This document shows positions 51,894 through 60,639 of a stretch of 64,000 nucleotides of DNA, one piece after another (position 1 is the stretch's first letter; each line of letters opens with the position of its first letter). The notes beneath the pieces were generated by a model that searched no databases, was not told where the DNA came from, and saw nothing but the letters and a program-made list of their open reading frames with translations. A program made the translations under genes and the position numbers. Source of the DNA: an uncultured Actinomycetes bacterium (GTDB taxonomy: Bacteria; Actinomycetota; Actinomycetes; Nanopelagicales; Nanopelagicaceae); NCBI GenBank assembly GCA_903843225.1, contig CAIMOX010000031.1:1-64000 (forward strand), written 5' to 3'.

Positions 51894-52603
51894 TAGAAGC
51901 CCAAGTATGCTGCTCGAAGTGTTGGATCACTCATTAATGAAGCAGAGCTGCCAGAGGTAACAAACTTTCCAAGATTAATGATGATGCCTCGATCAGCGAT
52001 ACCGAGAGCTGAAATTGCATTCTGTTCTACTAAGACCACAGTGAGGCCAAGGCGCTGCCTGAGCGCATCGATAGCGCTGAAGATCTGCTCAATGACGAGT
52101 GGCGCGAGTCCTAGAGATGGTTCATCGAGAAGCAAAAGGTCTGGTCTTGCAATCATTGCTCGACCGATTGCAAGCATCTGACGTTCGCCACCTGACAAGG
52201 TATCTGCGCCTTGCTTCATTCGCTCACCAAGTCGAGGGAAGAGATCAAGAACTTCTGAAGTAGCGAGTGCGATATCTGTCTTATCTTTTCGCCAGATTCC
52301 ACCGAGTTCAAGATTTTCAGCCACTGTGAGCTCTGGGATGACTGCCTTACCTTCTGAGACGTGAACAATTCCACTGCGAACCAAATCTTCGGCACGTCGA
52401 CCAAGAATAGATTGGCCCTTCCAAGATGCACTTCCAGATGCGGTTGGGATAAGTCCCGATAATGCGCGAAGAAGTGTGGTCTTTCCTGCACCGTTACTTC
52501 CGATAATGGTCACTAACTCGCCAGGCTCGATCGCAAAAGAGAGATCGTCAATTGCAGTGATGGTGCCATGCTGGATACGGAGGTGATCAACAATGAGCGT
52601 CAC
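51893..52603 (-). CDS. livF: Branched-chain amino-acid ABC ATPase (LivF)
   Basis: A 236-residue ATPase. Walker A is GSNGAGKTT, the signature LSGGERQML and Walker B LLLDEPSLGLAP, with VEQNA as the H-loop region. The VSEGKAVIPELTVAENLELG block marks it as LivF. It overlaps livG by 4 nt and livH by 1 nt. Confidence 0.94.
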   Translation of the reverse strand: MTLIVDHLRIQHGTITAIDDLSFAIEPGELVTIIGSNGAGKTTLLRALSGLIPTASGSASWKGQSILGRRAEDLVRSGIVHVSEGKAVIPELTVAENLELGGIWRKDKTDIALATSEVLDLFPRLGERMKQGADTLSGGERQMLAIGRAMIARPDLLLLDEPSLGLAPLVIEQIFSAIDALRQRLGLTVVLVEQNAISALGIADRGIIINLGKFVTSGSSASLMSDPTLRAAYLGF

Positions 52604-53370
52604 TTAGCACCAGCCCCAAGATAGGCTGCAATGACTGCTGGATTCACTCGTACGTCTGCAGGTGTGCCCTCTGCAATCAGCTCACCAAAGTTAAGGACAT
52701 AGATTCGATCACAGACGCTCATGACGACATCCATATGGTGTTCGACAATCAGGACCGAGGTCGTCCCCTTAATATTTCGGATCAACCCATTCATCCATTC
52801 AATATCCTGAGATCCGAGGCCTCCTGCAGGTTCATCAAGCAGCAGAAGTCGTGGATTACTTACTAGCGCCCGAGCAATCGCAACCCGCTTAGTAATTGGG
52901 TATGGAAGTGAGTCAGCACGTCGATGAGCAATATCGGCGCAGTACGTATTTTCAAGTGCAACCTGGGCGCGTTCACGAAGGTGCGCTTCACTATTTCGGT
53001 CAGCGCCAAAGATTGATCGCATGAGACCAGCCTTTGCATGAAGTTCAGCGCCGATCATGACATTTTCTAACACAGTGAGATCGCCGAAGAGTCCCACTCC
53101 TTGAAGTGTGCGTGCAATCTGGTGATCAACAAGCTCGTGTGGTTTAAGCCATTCGCGCTTATCACCATTGAGTGTGAGGGCACCAGAATTTGGAGAGACG
53201 ATGCCAGAGAGGACATTGAAGAGCGTCGTCTTGCCTGCGCCGTTTGGACCAATTAATCCAACAACTTCTCCGGGATTGATGTGAAGTGCAATATTTGTTA
53301 GCGCCTTTAATCCACCGAACGAAACATTTACTGATTCAATGGAGAGGAGAGGTGGGGTCGAGCTATTCAT
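52600..53370 (-). CDS. livG: Branched-chain amino-acid ABC ATPase (LivG)
   Basis: A 256-residue ATPase. Walker A is GPNGAGKTT, Walker B LLLDEPAGGL, and IVEHHMDVVMSVCDRIYVLNFGE is the LivG signature. In the usual LSGGQ position it has DSLPYPITKRVAIARAL, a variant: livG proteins often show LPYG.QR here, so the exchange of Gln-Arg to Thr-Lys-Arg is notable but not clearly disabling. It is the first gene of the transporter operon, 52 nt after the alr stop. Confidence 0.93.
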   Translation of the reverse strand: MNSSTPPLLSIESVNVSFGGLKALTNIALHINPGEVVGLIGPNGAGKTTLFNVLSGIVSPNSGALTLNGDKREWLKPHELVDHQIARTLQGVGLFGDLTVLENVMIGAELHAKAGLMRSIFGADRNSEAHLRERAQVALENTYCADIAHRRADSLPYPITKRVAIARALVSNPRLLLLDEPAGGLGSQDIEWMNGLIRNIKGTTSVLIVEHHMDVVMSVCDRIYVLNFGELIAEGTPADVRVNPAVIAAYLGAGAK

Positions 53371-53422
53371 TACCTACCCCTTTTCTCTACAGTGAGATGT
53401 GTGCTTGTAATCAACTAGCTCA

Positions 53423-54535
53423 CTAACGAAGGTAGATTCTAGGCAATCTGCTCGCAATTCGTGTCGTTATTTCATAATTAATTGTGCCCGCGGCGCTCGC
53501 CCAATCATCAGCACTAAAGCCGTCAGCGCCAATCACCGTTACATATTCACCAGCAAGTGCTTGGGTATCAGGGCCGAGATCAACTACACATTGATCCATT
53601 GAGATTCGCCCGACCAATCGCGCAAGATCTCCGAGGTAGGAGACGCCAGCGGTTGAATCTGCGCGGCGTGGTAGACCATCGCTATAACCCATACAAACAA
53701 TGCCAAGTTTTGTATCTCGATCGGTAACGCCTGCTCCGCCATAACCGACTCGGGATAGGGCTGGCACGCTCTTCACATTCACTAACTTCGCCTTGATACT
53801 CATTGCCGGAGTTAATCCAAGAACTTCAGAGCTGCCCATGGTGGTGATATCTGGGCTTAATCCATACATCGCGATACCAAGTCGGAGCATCTGCTTGTGC
53901 GAGCTTGGATGTGCGAGAGCGCCGGCCGAATTAGCGGTGTGGATGATCTCGGGAAAGATCCCCTCACTTTGCAAAGCGTTGAGCAAGACATTAAAGAGAA
54001 TCAGTTGTTGATCGGTGAAGTCAGAATCTGGTTCGTCAGCCCTCGCAAAGTGGGTCCAAAACCCCACGATATGGAGTGAATCTTTAACCTCGCGCAGACG
54101 AATCAAGAATGGATCCCACTCATCAAGGAATCCCCCTCGCGTCATACCGGTATCAACTTCAATATGTACTCGTGGGGTAATCCCGGTCCGCTCTCCTGCA
54201 GCAAGAATCTCTTCGAGAATTGCCAGTGATGAGATGGAGAGATCGATACGCTCGCGAAGGGCACTGTCAAAATCGTCTCCTGGTGGAGTAAGCCACGCGA
54301 GAACTGGGGCACTGACTCCAGCAGCTCGAAGCGCGAAGGCCTCTTCTAATAACGCGGTACCAAGCCACGATGCACCTGACTCAATTGCAGTACAAGCAAC
54401 TTCAATCAAGCCATGTCCATAGGCATCAGCTTTAACTACGGCGAGAATCTGCGCATCACTCTCGCTCGCAATCTTACGAATATTAGCTGCGATAGCTCGT
54501 AGATCTACTTCTACATACGCACGGAGTTCACTCAT
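53423..54535 (-). CDS. alr: Alanine racemase
   Basis: PLP enzyme making D-alanine for peptidoglycan. The 370 residues contain the PLP Lys in LAVVKADAYGHG near residue 35 and the second catalytic base Tyr in RVGYGGAG, plus HIEVDTGMTRGG and a C-terminal RISMDQCVVDLG. The ATG overlaps the acpS stop by 4 nt. It belongs with PAP2, glmS and glmM in an envelope-precursor cluster. Confidence 0.96.
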   Translation of the reverse strand: MSELRAYVEVDLRAIAANIRKIASESDAQILAVVKADAYGHGLIEVACTAIESGASWLGTALLEEAFALRAAGVSAPVLAWLTPPGDDFDSALRERIDLSISSLAILEEILAAGERTGITPRVHIEVDTGMTRGGFLDEWDPFLIRLREVKDSLHIVGFWTHFARADEPDSDFTDQQLILFNVLLNALQSEGIFPEIIHTANSAGALAHPSSHKQMLRLGIAMYGLSPDITTMGSSEVLGLTPAMSIKAKLVNVKSVPALSRVGYGGAGVTDRDTKLGIVCMGYSDGLPRRADSTAGVSYLGDLARLVGRISMDQCVVDLGPDTQALAGEYVTVIGADGFSADDWASAAGTINYEITTRIASRLPRIYLR

Positions 54536-54873
54536 TCTTCAATCACCACCATCGCTGAAGCAATACCGGCATCATGAGATAACGTCAGATGCACTTTCTT
54601 GCCCTCTAAATATTTCTGGGTTGAGCCCGACAACTGAAAAGTTGGCTTTCCGCTGTCGAGGTTGATGATCTCAATATCTTGAAAGTGGAAATTCTCTTTA
54701 GAATCCATGGCCTTCGCAATCGCCTCTTTTGCGGCAAAGCGGGCGGCAAGTGAATGGATCGGTCTATCTAGCTCAGTTCCTTTGAAGAGACGCTCTTTGA
54801 GAGAGGGCGTACGAACGAGTGATTCTTCAAAGCGAGAAATATCAACAACATCTATACCGATTCCAAAGATCAT
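54532..54873 (-). CDS. acpS: Holo-[acyl-carrier-protein] synthase
   Basis: Transfers 4'-phosphopantetheine from CoA to acyl carrier protein. The 113-residue product starts MIFGIGIDVVDISRFEESL with the Mg-binding Asp, and has RFAAKEAIAKAM with the Glu. A frame extending 73 codons upstream is open but lies inside the PAP2 gene; ATG 54873 gives the family start and a 4-nt ATGA overlap with the PAP2 stop. It is followed by alr with the same overlap. Confidence 0.94.
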   Translation of the reverse strand: MIFGIGIDVVDISRFEESLVRTPSLKERLFKGTELDRPIHSLAARFAAKEAIAKAMDSKENFHFQDIEIINLDSGKPTFQLSGSTQKYLEGKKVHLTLSHDAGIASAMVVIEE

Positions 54874-55541
54874 GACGGCTGCCTTGTCGAAGGCCAGGCT
54901 CGATCTACCGCGATAAGAAATACGAGTAGCGAACCACCAATCAATACCCCACCCAAGAGATCGGAGAACCAGTGGGTATCTCGAATCAAGGAGACGACGC
55001 AGACTGTGATGGTGATCAAAGCGACCAACCAATTGAGCTTGATTCCTCGAAAGGGTTTGCGATTGGTATAGCGATAGATCAGGTACGAACACATTCCCCA
55101 GGTGAGCAGGGCATTTGCCGAGTGGCCACTTGGGTAGGAAAGGCCGCCGGCGTGCAGAAGATCCAGGGCAAGACGAGGCTTTGTGCGACCGAAGATTAAT
55201 TTAGATAGTCCGACAACACCGTTGAGCAGAAGCAGTGCGCTGACTGAGAGATAGATAGGACGCCAGGATTTAAAACGCCAGCCGATAAAGGCGGCAAGTA
55301 CGAGCAAAACCGTCGCAGTGAAACTGCGTAGCCCCATGTCATCAAGGGCTAAAAGTGCGTGGCTTGAAAGGCCCTTGAAGGTATGGTGCTTAAGGTTCTT
55401 AATCCAATGATCAAAATGATAGAGATAGCTCTTCGTAAGGACTTGTTCAGTAACGATTAAGAAGCCGATAAAGAGAATGAAAGAGGCTCGAAAGGCTCGT
55501 AGCATCTCCGCTCGCCTAATCTCTGGAAGGCTATTAAACAT
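54870..55541 (-). CDS. PAP2-superfamily membrane phosphatase
   Basis: A 223-residue integral membrane phosphatase with about six spans. The three active-site blocks are present: K-x6-KP in KLIFGRTKP (the usual final RP is KP), PSGH in YPSGHSAN, and S-x-x-R-x5-H-type SLIRDTHWFSD. Likely substrates are undecaprenyl pyrophosphate or phosphatidic/diacylglycerol pyrophosphates; placement among glmS, alr and acpS makes an envelope-lipid role plausible. It starts right after the glmS stop. Confidence 0.87.
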   Translation of the reverse strand: MFNSLPEIRRAEMLRAFRASFILFIGFLIVTEQVLTKSYLYHFDHWIKNLKHHTFKGLSSHALLALDDMGLRSFTATVLLVLAAFIGWRFKSWRPIYLSVSALLLLNGVVGLSKLIFGRTKPRLALDLLHAGGLSYPSGHSANALLTWGMCSYLIYRYTNRKPFRGIKLNWLVALITITVCVVSLIRDTHWFSDLLGGVLIGGSLLVFLIAVDRAWPSTRQPS

Positions 55542-57359
55542 TTATTCCACCGTGACTGATTTAGCCAAATTACGTGGCTGATCAACATCATTGCCTCGGG
55601 CGATCGCCATCTCATAAGCAATGACTTGAAGTGGGACGACCGAGAGAACTGGCTCTAGGAATGGATGTGTTGAAGGAATACGAATCATGTGGTTTGCACT
55701 CGATAGCTCGCCATCACCAATTGCAATGATCACAGCGCCACGTGCCTTTACTTCTTGAACATTGCTTGCCATCTTCTCGGCCAAGATTGAACCAGTGGCC
55801 GGCATGATCGCAACAACTGGTGTTCCTTGATCAATGAGGGCGATGGGACCATGCTTAAGCTCGCCGCCGGCAAATCCTTCGGCGTGCATGTAGGCGAGTT
55901 CCTTTAACTTGAGAGCACCTTCAAGTGCAGAAGGGAAGCCGACGTGGCGACCTAAGAAGAGCATGGAGCTCGAATCTTTGAAGCGGCGAGTGAGCTCGCG
56001 AAGTGGCTCAACTGTCTCAAGGACTTGCTCGATCTTCCCGGGAAGTTCTGAGAGATGAGAGACAATCTCATCATGTTCTGCAGCGGTCAAAGTCCCGCGC
56101 ACTCCACCTAAATGGAGTCCAATTAAATACATTGCGATGAGTTGAGTGAGGAAGGCCTTAGTTGATGCAACTGCGATCTCAGGCCCAGCGTGGGTGTAAA
56201 GAACTGCATCGGACTCGCGGGGGATCGTCGACCCATTTGTGTTACAGACTGCGAAGACTCGCGCACCTTTACTGCGCGCATAACGCATCGCCATCAAGGT
56301 ATCCATGGTCTCACCCGATTGAGAGATTGGGATAACTAACGTGGAGCTATCAACACTTGGTTCGCGGTATCGATATTCAGAAGCGAGCTCAACATCCACT
56401 GAAATATTCGCCCATTTTTCAATCGCATATTTACCGACGAGGCCGGCGTGGAAAGCAGTTCCGCAGGCGATGATGACAACTTTGCTGATTCCTTCAAGGT
56501 TAATCCCCGCAGTAATTTCAGGGTCGAGACCAGCGGTACGGCCAATTAATGTATCGGCAACTGCCTTAGGTTGTTCGTAGATCTCCTTCAACATGAAGTG
56601 TTCGAAGCCACCTCGCTCAGCGGCAGATGCATCCCATGAGATCTCATATGCCTTCTGGGGCAAGATATCGCCTTCAAGGTTGGTAATAACAATTGCATCA
56701 GCGGTGATATCAACGACCTCATCTTGACCGAGCTCAAGGGCGCGCTTGGTATAGGCAATAAAGGCTGAGACATCGGATGCAAGGAAGTTCTCGCCTTCTC
56801 CGACACCAACAACAAGTGGTGAATTTCTACGCGCGCCAACTATACGGCCGGGTTCATCAGAGTGGATCGCGAGGAGCGTGAATGATCCACGTAACTCACT
56901 GCAGACTTCACGCATTGCCGCGGCTAAATCTCCGTTGTGTTTTTTACGAGCATCACTTAAGAGATGAACAACCGATTCAGTATCAGTCTCTGAGGTAAAA
57001 GTGTGTCCGCGCTTTTCGAGTTCGATGCGCAAGTCAACATAATTTTCGATAATTCCGTTGTGGATGAGTGCAAGCTTGCCTTCGTTATCAAGATGTGGGT
57101 GGGCATTGGTGTCGGTTGGTCCACCGTGAGTCGCCCAGCGAGTATGGCCGATTCCACTGTGAGCATCTGGCACAGAGGTGAGAGTCGATTCGAGATTACC
57201 TAACTTGCCGGCGCGCTTTTCGATCCAGAGTGGTTCGCCTTTGCGGACTGCGAGTGCAATTCCCGCTGAGTCATATCCACGATACTCAAGTCGGCGTAGC
57301 CCCTCTAATACTGGCGAGAGAGCTGTGGCCTTACCGGTGTATCCAACGATGCCACACAT
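55542..57359 (-). CDS. glmS: Glutamine-fructose-6-phosphate aminotransferase
   Basis: Makes glucosamine-6-phosphate, the first step to UDP-GlcNAc. At 605 residues it has the Ntn glutaminase domain with nucleophile C2 (MCGIVGYTG), RRLEYRGYDSAG and HTRWATHG, and two SIS isomerase domains with ISQSGETMDTLMA and SSMLFLGRHVGFPSALEGALKLKE. The end LAKSVTVE is canonical. No glmS ribozyme is expected or seen in actinobacteria. It follows glmM by about 30 nt. Confidence 0.97.
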   Translation of the reverse strand: MCGIVGYTGKATALSPVLEGLRRLEYRGYDSAGIALAVRKGEPLWIEKRAGKLGNLESTLTSVPDAHSGIGHTRWATHGGPTDTNAHPHLDNEGKLALIHNGIIENYVDLRIELEKRGHTFTSETDTESVVHLLSDARKKHNGDLAAAMREVCSELRGSFTLLAIHSDEPGRIVGARRNSPLVVGVGEGENFLASDVSAFIAYTKRALELGQDEVVDITADAIVITNLEGDILPQKAYEISWDASAAERGGFEHFMLKEIYEQPKAVADTLIGRTAGLDPEITAGINLEGISKVVIIACGTAFHAGLVGKYAIEKWANISVDVELASEYRYREPSVDSSTLVIPISQSGETMDTLMAMRYARSKGARVFAVCNTNGSTIPRESDAVLYTHAGPEIAVASTKAFLTQLIAMYLIGLHLGGVRGTLTAAEHDEIVSHLSELPGKIEQVLETVEPLRELTRRFKDSSSMLFLGRHVGFPSALEGALKLKELAYMHAEGFAGGELKHGPIALIDQGTPVVAIMPATGSILAEKMASNVQEVKARGAVIIAIGDGELSSANHMIRIPSTHPFLEPVLSVVPLQVIAYEMAIARGNDVDQPRNLAKSVTVE

Positions 57360-57388
57360 CTAGCTCGGCTCCTTTTATCGATGAAACG

Positions 57389-58729
57389 CTAAGAGAGTTC
57401 TGATCTTACTAGTGCCGCTATTTCATTGGCGATTTGCTCGGCAGCATCATGCGTCGCGGCTTCAACCATCACCCTTACGAGTGCTTCCGTCCCGGATGGC
57501 CGGACGAGGATGCGCCCGGTTCCACCGAAATCTGCGCTCTTTGAAGCGATTGCACTCTGGATGGGCTCTGAGTTTGCGAGCTCTTCCTTCTTCACATCTT
57601 GTACATTGATCAAGACTTGTGGGAATCGGACCATGACCTTGGCAAGCTCAGACAGACTCTTACCTGAATTTTTCATCGCCTGCATCAGGTGAAGCGCAGT
57701 AAGAAGTCCATCGCCAGTATTAGCATGCTCACGCATAATGATGTGGCCAGATTGTTCGCCACCGAGTGTGTATCCATCCGCAAGCATCTTCTCAAGCACA
57801 TATCGATCACCGACCGCAGTGGTCTCTACCTTAATATCAAGTTCGTTCATCGCCTTTAAGAAACCGAGGTTGCTCATCACGGTTCCGACAACGGTCTGCT
57901 TGGTTAACTTGCCTTGAGAGTGCAGATCGGCAGCGAGAATCGCCATGATGAAATCACCATCGATCTCATTTCTATTAGCATCTACTGCAAGACAACGATC
58001 TGCATCTCCATCATGTGCGATACCAAGATCGGCACCAACTTCAAGGACTTTTGCTTTGAGATTTTCTAGGTGAGTTGAGCCGCAGCCATCATTAATATTT
58101 AAGCCGTTAGGCGCCGCTGAAATTGCTATGACTTCTGCGCCTGCGCGCTCGTAAACTTTTGGTGCAACGCGTGATGATGCGCCATTCGCGCAATCCACAA
58201 CAACTTTAATTCCATTGAGATTTGCAGCGAGCGAGGATAGGAGGTGGAAGATATATCGCTCTGCCGCGCTCTCATCAGTGATCACTCGACCGACGGCGGC
58301 GCCGGTTGGACGTTCCCACGGCTCCTTGAGCCTTGCTTCAATCTTGGCTTCCAATGCATCATCGAGCTTTCCGCCGCCTTTTGCGAAGAACTTAATTCCA
58401 TTATCTGGCATTGGATTATGTGAAGCGCTAATCATCACACCAAGATCTGCACCAGTTTCAGCGACAAGGTAGGCGATAGCGGGAGTGGGTAGAACTCCAA
58501 CTCGATAGACATCTACTCCTGCACTCGCCAAGCCTGCAATTGTTGCGGCTTCGAGGAACTCTCCGGATGCGCGTGAGTCATGTCCGACAATGGCCTTCGG
58601 GCGGTGGCCAGAAAAGGCTCCGACTTCACCAAGAATGTGGGCAGCAGAGACAGCAAGATCGAGAGCTAGTTCTGCAGTGAGGTCGCGATTAGCAAGACCC
58701 CGCACACCATCAGTGCCGAAGAGTGCCAT
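57389..58729 (-). CDS. glmM: Phosphoglucosamine mutase
   Basis: Converts glucosamine-6-P to glucosamine-1-P. The 446 residues include FGTDGVRG, the phosphoserine S103 in MISASHNPMPDNG, the Mg site DGDADRCLAVD and the sugar loop GGEQSGH, with RPSGTEALVRVM at the end. It is the upstream partner of glmS in the same direction and follows rpsI by about 50 nt. Confidence 0.97.
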   Translation of the reverse strand: MALFGTDGVRGLANRDLTAELALDLAVSAAHILGEVGAFSGHRPKAIVGHDSRASGEFLEAATIAGLASAGVDVYRVGVLPTPAIAYLVAETGADLGVMISASHNPMPDNGIKFFAKGGGKLDDALEAKIEARLKEPWERPTGAAVGRVITDESAAERYIFHLLSSLAANLNGIKVVVDCANGASSRVAPKVYERAGAEVIAISAAPNGLNINDGCGSTHLENLKAKVLEVGADLGIAHDGDADRCLAVDANRNEIDGDFIMAILAADLHSQGKLTKQTVVGTVMSNLGFLKAMNELDIKVETTAVGDRYVLEKMLADGYTLGGEQSGHIIMREHANTGDGLLTALHLMQAMKNSGKSLSELAKVMVRFPQVLINVQDVKKEELANSEPIQSAIASKSADFGGTGRILVRPSGTEALVRVMVEAATHDAAEQIANEIAALVRSELS

Positions 58730-58776
58730 CTATCTTCCAGATCCGAGCAATGTATGCCAGAAGTGAGAGAGGTAAA

Positions 58777-59262
58777 TTAACGCTTTGAGTATTGTGAACG
58801 CTTACGAGCCTTCTTCAGGCCGTACTTCTTGCGCTCGATAACACGAGGATCACGTGTGAGGAAGCCAGCCTTCTTAAGCGCTGGACGGTTCGCATCACGA
58901 TCGATCTCGTTGAGGGCACGTGCAACGCCGAGACGAAGTGCACCGGCCTGTCCTGATGTTCCGCCACCATTGATACGGGCGATGACATCAAAAGCGTTCT
59001 CAGCACCAACGGTGCGGAATGGCTCTGAAACGAGTTGTTGGTGAACTTTATTTGGGAAGTAGACAGCGAGTTCCTTGCCGTTAACAATCCACTTGCCAGA
59101 ACCTGGAATTAAGCGAACGCGTGCAACTGCTTCTTTACGACGACCGGTTCCGCCACCTGGTGCCTTGATTGATGGACGGTTTGTCGCTGCAGCTGGTGTG
59201 CTGCTTGTGTAAGAAGTAAGGAGTTCATCCTGTGCGTCGACTGTTGTTTCGAGATCTGACAT
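58777..59262 (-). CDS. rpsI: 30S ribosomal protein S9
   Basis: Small-subunit protein whose C-terminal tail reaches the P-site tRNA. The 161 residues comprise about 35 of low-conservation N-terminal extension, then [24 protein letters not shown] and the basic end [17 protein letters not shown]. The extension is common in actinobacterial S9. It lies 15 nt after rplM in the conserved rplM-rpsI pair. Confidence 0.97.
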   Translation of the reverse strand: MSDLETTVDAQDELLTSYTSSTPAAATNRPSIKAPGGGTGRRKEAVARVRLIPGSGKWIVNGKELAVYFPNKVHQQLVSEPFRTVGAENAFDVIARINGGGTSGQAGALRLGVARALNEIDRDANRPALKKAGFLTRDPRVIERKKYGLKKARKRSQYSKR

Positions 59263-59277
59263 TTTTATTCGCTCCTA

Positions 59278-59739
59278 TTAATTCTTTACGATCTGGGAAA
59301 TTTGGGTGATTTCAAATACTGAAGGATTCTGCGCAGCGTGTGGGTGTGCTGGACCTGCGTAGACCTTGAGCTTTGAGCCGACCTGACGGCCGAGCTTGTT
59401 CTTAGGAATCATTCCAAGGATCGCCTTCTCAACAACGCGAGTTGGATCTTGGTTGATCAAATCTGCATAAACGATCGAGCGCATTCCACCTGGGAAACCT
59501 GAGTGGTGGTGAGCCATCTTTTGAGCTGCCTTCTGTCCGGTGAGAACAATCTTCTCTGCATTGATAACGATGACGAAGTCACCCATATCGATGTGTGGCG
59601 CGAAGGTGGTCTTATGCTTTCCGCGAAGCAGTACTGCTGCATGTGAAGCGAGGCGACCTAGTACTACGCCTTCTGCATCGATGACATGCCACTTACGAGT
59701 TGTAGCTTGGTCACCGGCCTTCGGTGTAAATGTACGCAC
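59278..59739 (-). CDS. rplM: 50S ribosomal protein L13
   Basis: Early-assembly large-subunit protein of 153 residues: [46 protein letters not shown] and [11 protein letters not shown] are family blocks. The start is GTG 59739 with AAGGAG six nt upstream. The leader carries a 12-bp direct duplication, and a good promoter lies about 80 nt upstream. Confidence 0.97.
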   Translation of the reverse strand: MRTFTPKAGDQATTRKWHVIDAEGVVLGRLASHAAVLLRGKHKTTFAPHIDMGDFVIVINAEKIVLTGQKAAQKMAHHHSGFPGGMRSIVYADLINQDPTRVVEKAILGMIPKNKLGRQVGSKLKVYAGPAHPHAAQNPSVFEITQISQIVKN

Positions 59740-59755
59740 GAGGTTCTCCTTATTG

Positions 59756-59778
59756 CAGTCAGTAGTTCAGTCAGTAGT
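59756..59778. repeat. Direct repeat in the rplM leader
   Basis: CAGTCAGTAGT occurs twice, separated by one T, just upstream of the rplM ribosome site. No regulatory fold was recognised. Confidence 0.8.
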
Positions 59779-59818
59779 CTCATTGGGTAAAGCTAAAAGC
59801 GTGTAAGGCAAGAGGTGA

Positions 59819-59848
59819 AGGCTACCCGCCTTGGCACTCTCGGGTCAA
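59819..59848 (-). promoter_or_regulatory. Sigma-A promoter of rplM-rpsI
   Basis: Minus-strand TTGACC (59848-59843), 18-nt spacer, TAGCCT (59824-59819). Five of six -35 bases match. It is about 80 nt upstream of the rplM start. Confidence 0.7.
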
Positions 59849-59889
59849 AATGGGGTTGCGCCCTCATCAGCTCTCAGAACGGCTCAGAT

Positions 59890-60639
59890 TTACGGTTTTT
59901 TGAGCGTGAAACCTGCGGGGCATTTCGGCGCAAAACCCTTGATGACCTTCTTGGTGGCCCCCTTCACACAGGTGATGGACTTCTGAATCACACTGGTGCC
60001 GGGCTTGAGAATGATCGGGGCGCTCGCAACGGGAGTAGGGGTCGCAGGTTTCGTGGCGATCGGTGTTGGCGCTGCAGGCTTTGTCACGATCGGTGCGGGT
60101 GCCATTGTGGGGGTGCGACGGTGCTCTCCACCGCCTTCGTGTTCACCACCTTCACCACCTTCACCGCCTTCACCGCCTTCTTCACCACCCTGGTTCATGA
60201 TGGTCGGAAGTGGTGATGGTTTAGCCTTCATAGTCGGTGTCGGTGTCGGTGTCGGTGTTGCTGGCGCTGTTGTGACGCTACCGACTTTTGCAATTGCAGA
60301 AGCGAGTGAAGTAATCCAACCTCGTGAAATATATGAAGCACCAGATACACCTTGAATTGTTGCGCTCTGCGCAGCTAACGCCTCTTTTACTAAAATTGGA
60401 ATTGCATAATTTGAATATGAACCATTTGAGCCAGATCGCGAATATTGTGGGGTATCAATTTGGGTGATCGTGCCGGTTGCATCAACAGAGATCTGAACTT
60501 GAACGATTCCGAAACTGTAATTTATCGCATCTCCGAGATAGGTGGTTGTGGCGTGCGCAGAATCAGAAGAGCCAACAAGTGAACATGTTCCGACGACTCC
60601 AAGAGTGAGTGCGCGTACCGTCTTACTCGCTTGCTTCAT
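59890..60639 (-). CDS. Secreted protein with FMN-binding domain, acidic Gly/Glu repeat and C-terminal Cys module
   Basis: An exported protein of about 249 residues. After a signal peptide (KQASKTVRALTLG, cut near AHA) comes an FMN_bind-type domain (to about residue 120): YSNYAIPILVKEALAAQ and VSGASYISRGWITSLASAI, where the SGA(S/T)Y motif is the family flavin site. A Pro-Thr repeat (about 126-135) and a GGE-repeat region (about 150-172) then precede Pro-rich repeats. The end is TCVKGATKK.KGF.PKCPAGF, a Cys-pair module. The start is uncertain (ATG 60639 or 60651, both within the 3' end of truA). It probably carries electrons at the cell surface. Confidence 0.8.
   Translation of the reverse strand: MKQASKTVRALTLGVVGTCSLVGSSDSAHATTTYLGDAINYSFGIVQVQISVDATGTITQIDTPQYSRSGSNGSYSNYAIPILVKEALAAQSATIQGVSGASYISRGWITSLASAIAKVGSVTTAPATPTPTPTPTMKAKPSPLPTIMNQGGEEGGEGGEGGEGGEHEGGGEHRRTPTMAPAPIVTKPAAPTPIATKPATPTPVASAPIILKPGTSVIQKSITCVKGATKKVIKGFAPKCPAGFTLKKP
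60131..60190. repeat. Short tandem repeats encoding a GGE tract
   Basis: 9-bp units close to TTCACCACC and TTCACCGCC repeat along this stretch; on the coding strand they give Gly-Gly-Glu units. A second run of GGTGTC 6-mers at about 60236-60260 encodes Pro-Thr. Such tracts are prone to length change. Confidence 0.8.

Noticed and set aside
54874-55092. 73-codon extension of acpS
   Set aside because: It lies within the PAP2 gene and has no family similarity. ATG 54873 gives the standard AcpS start with an ATGA overlap.
55360-57390. glmS ribozyme or riboswitch upstream of glmS
   Set aside because: The glmM-glmS spacer is only about 30 nt and cannot hold one.
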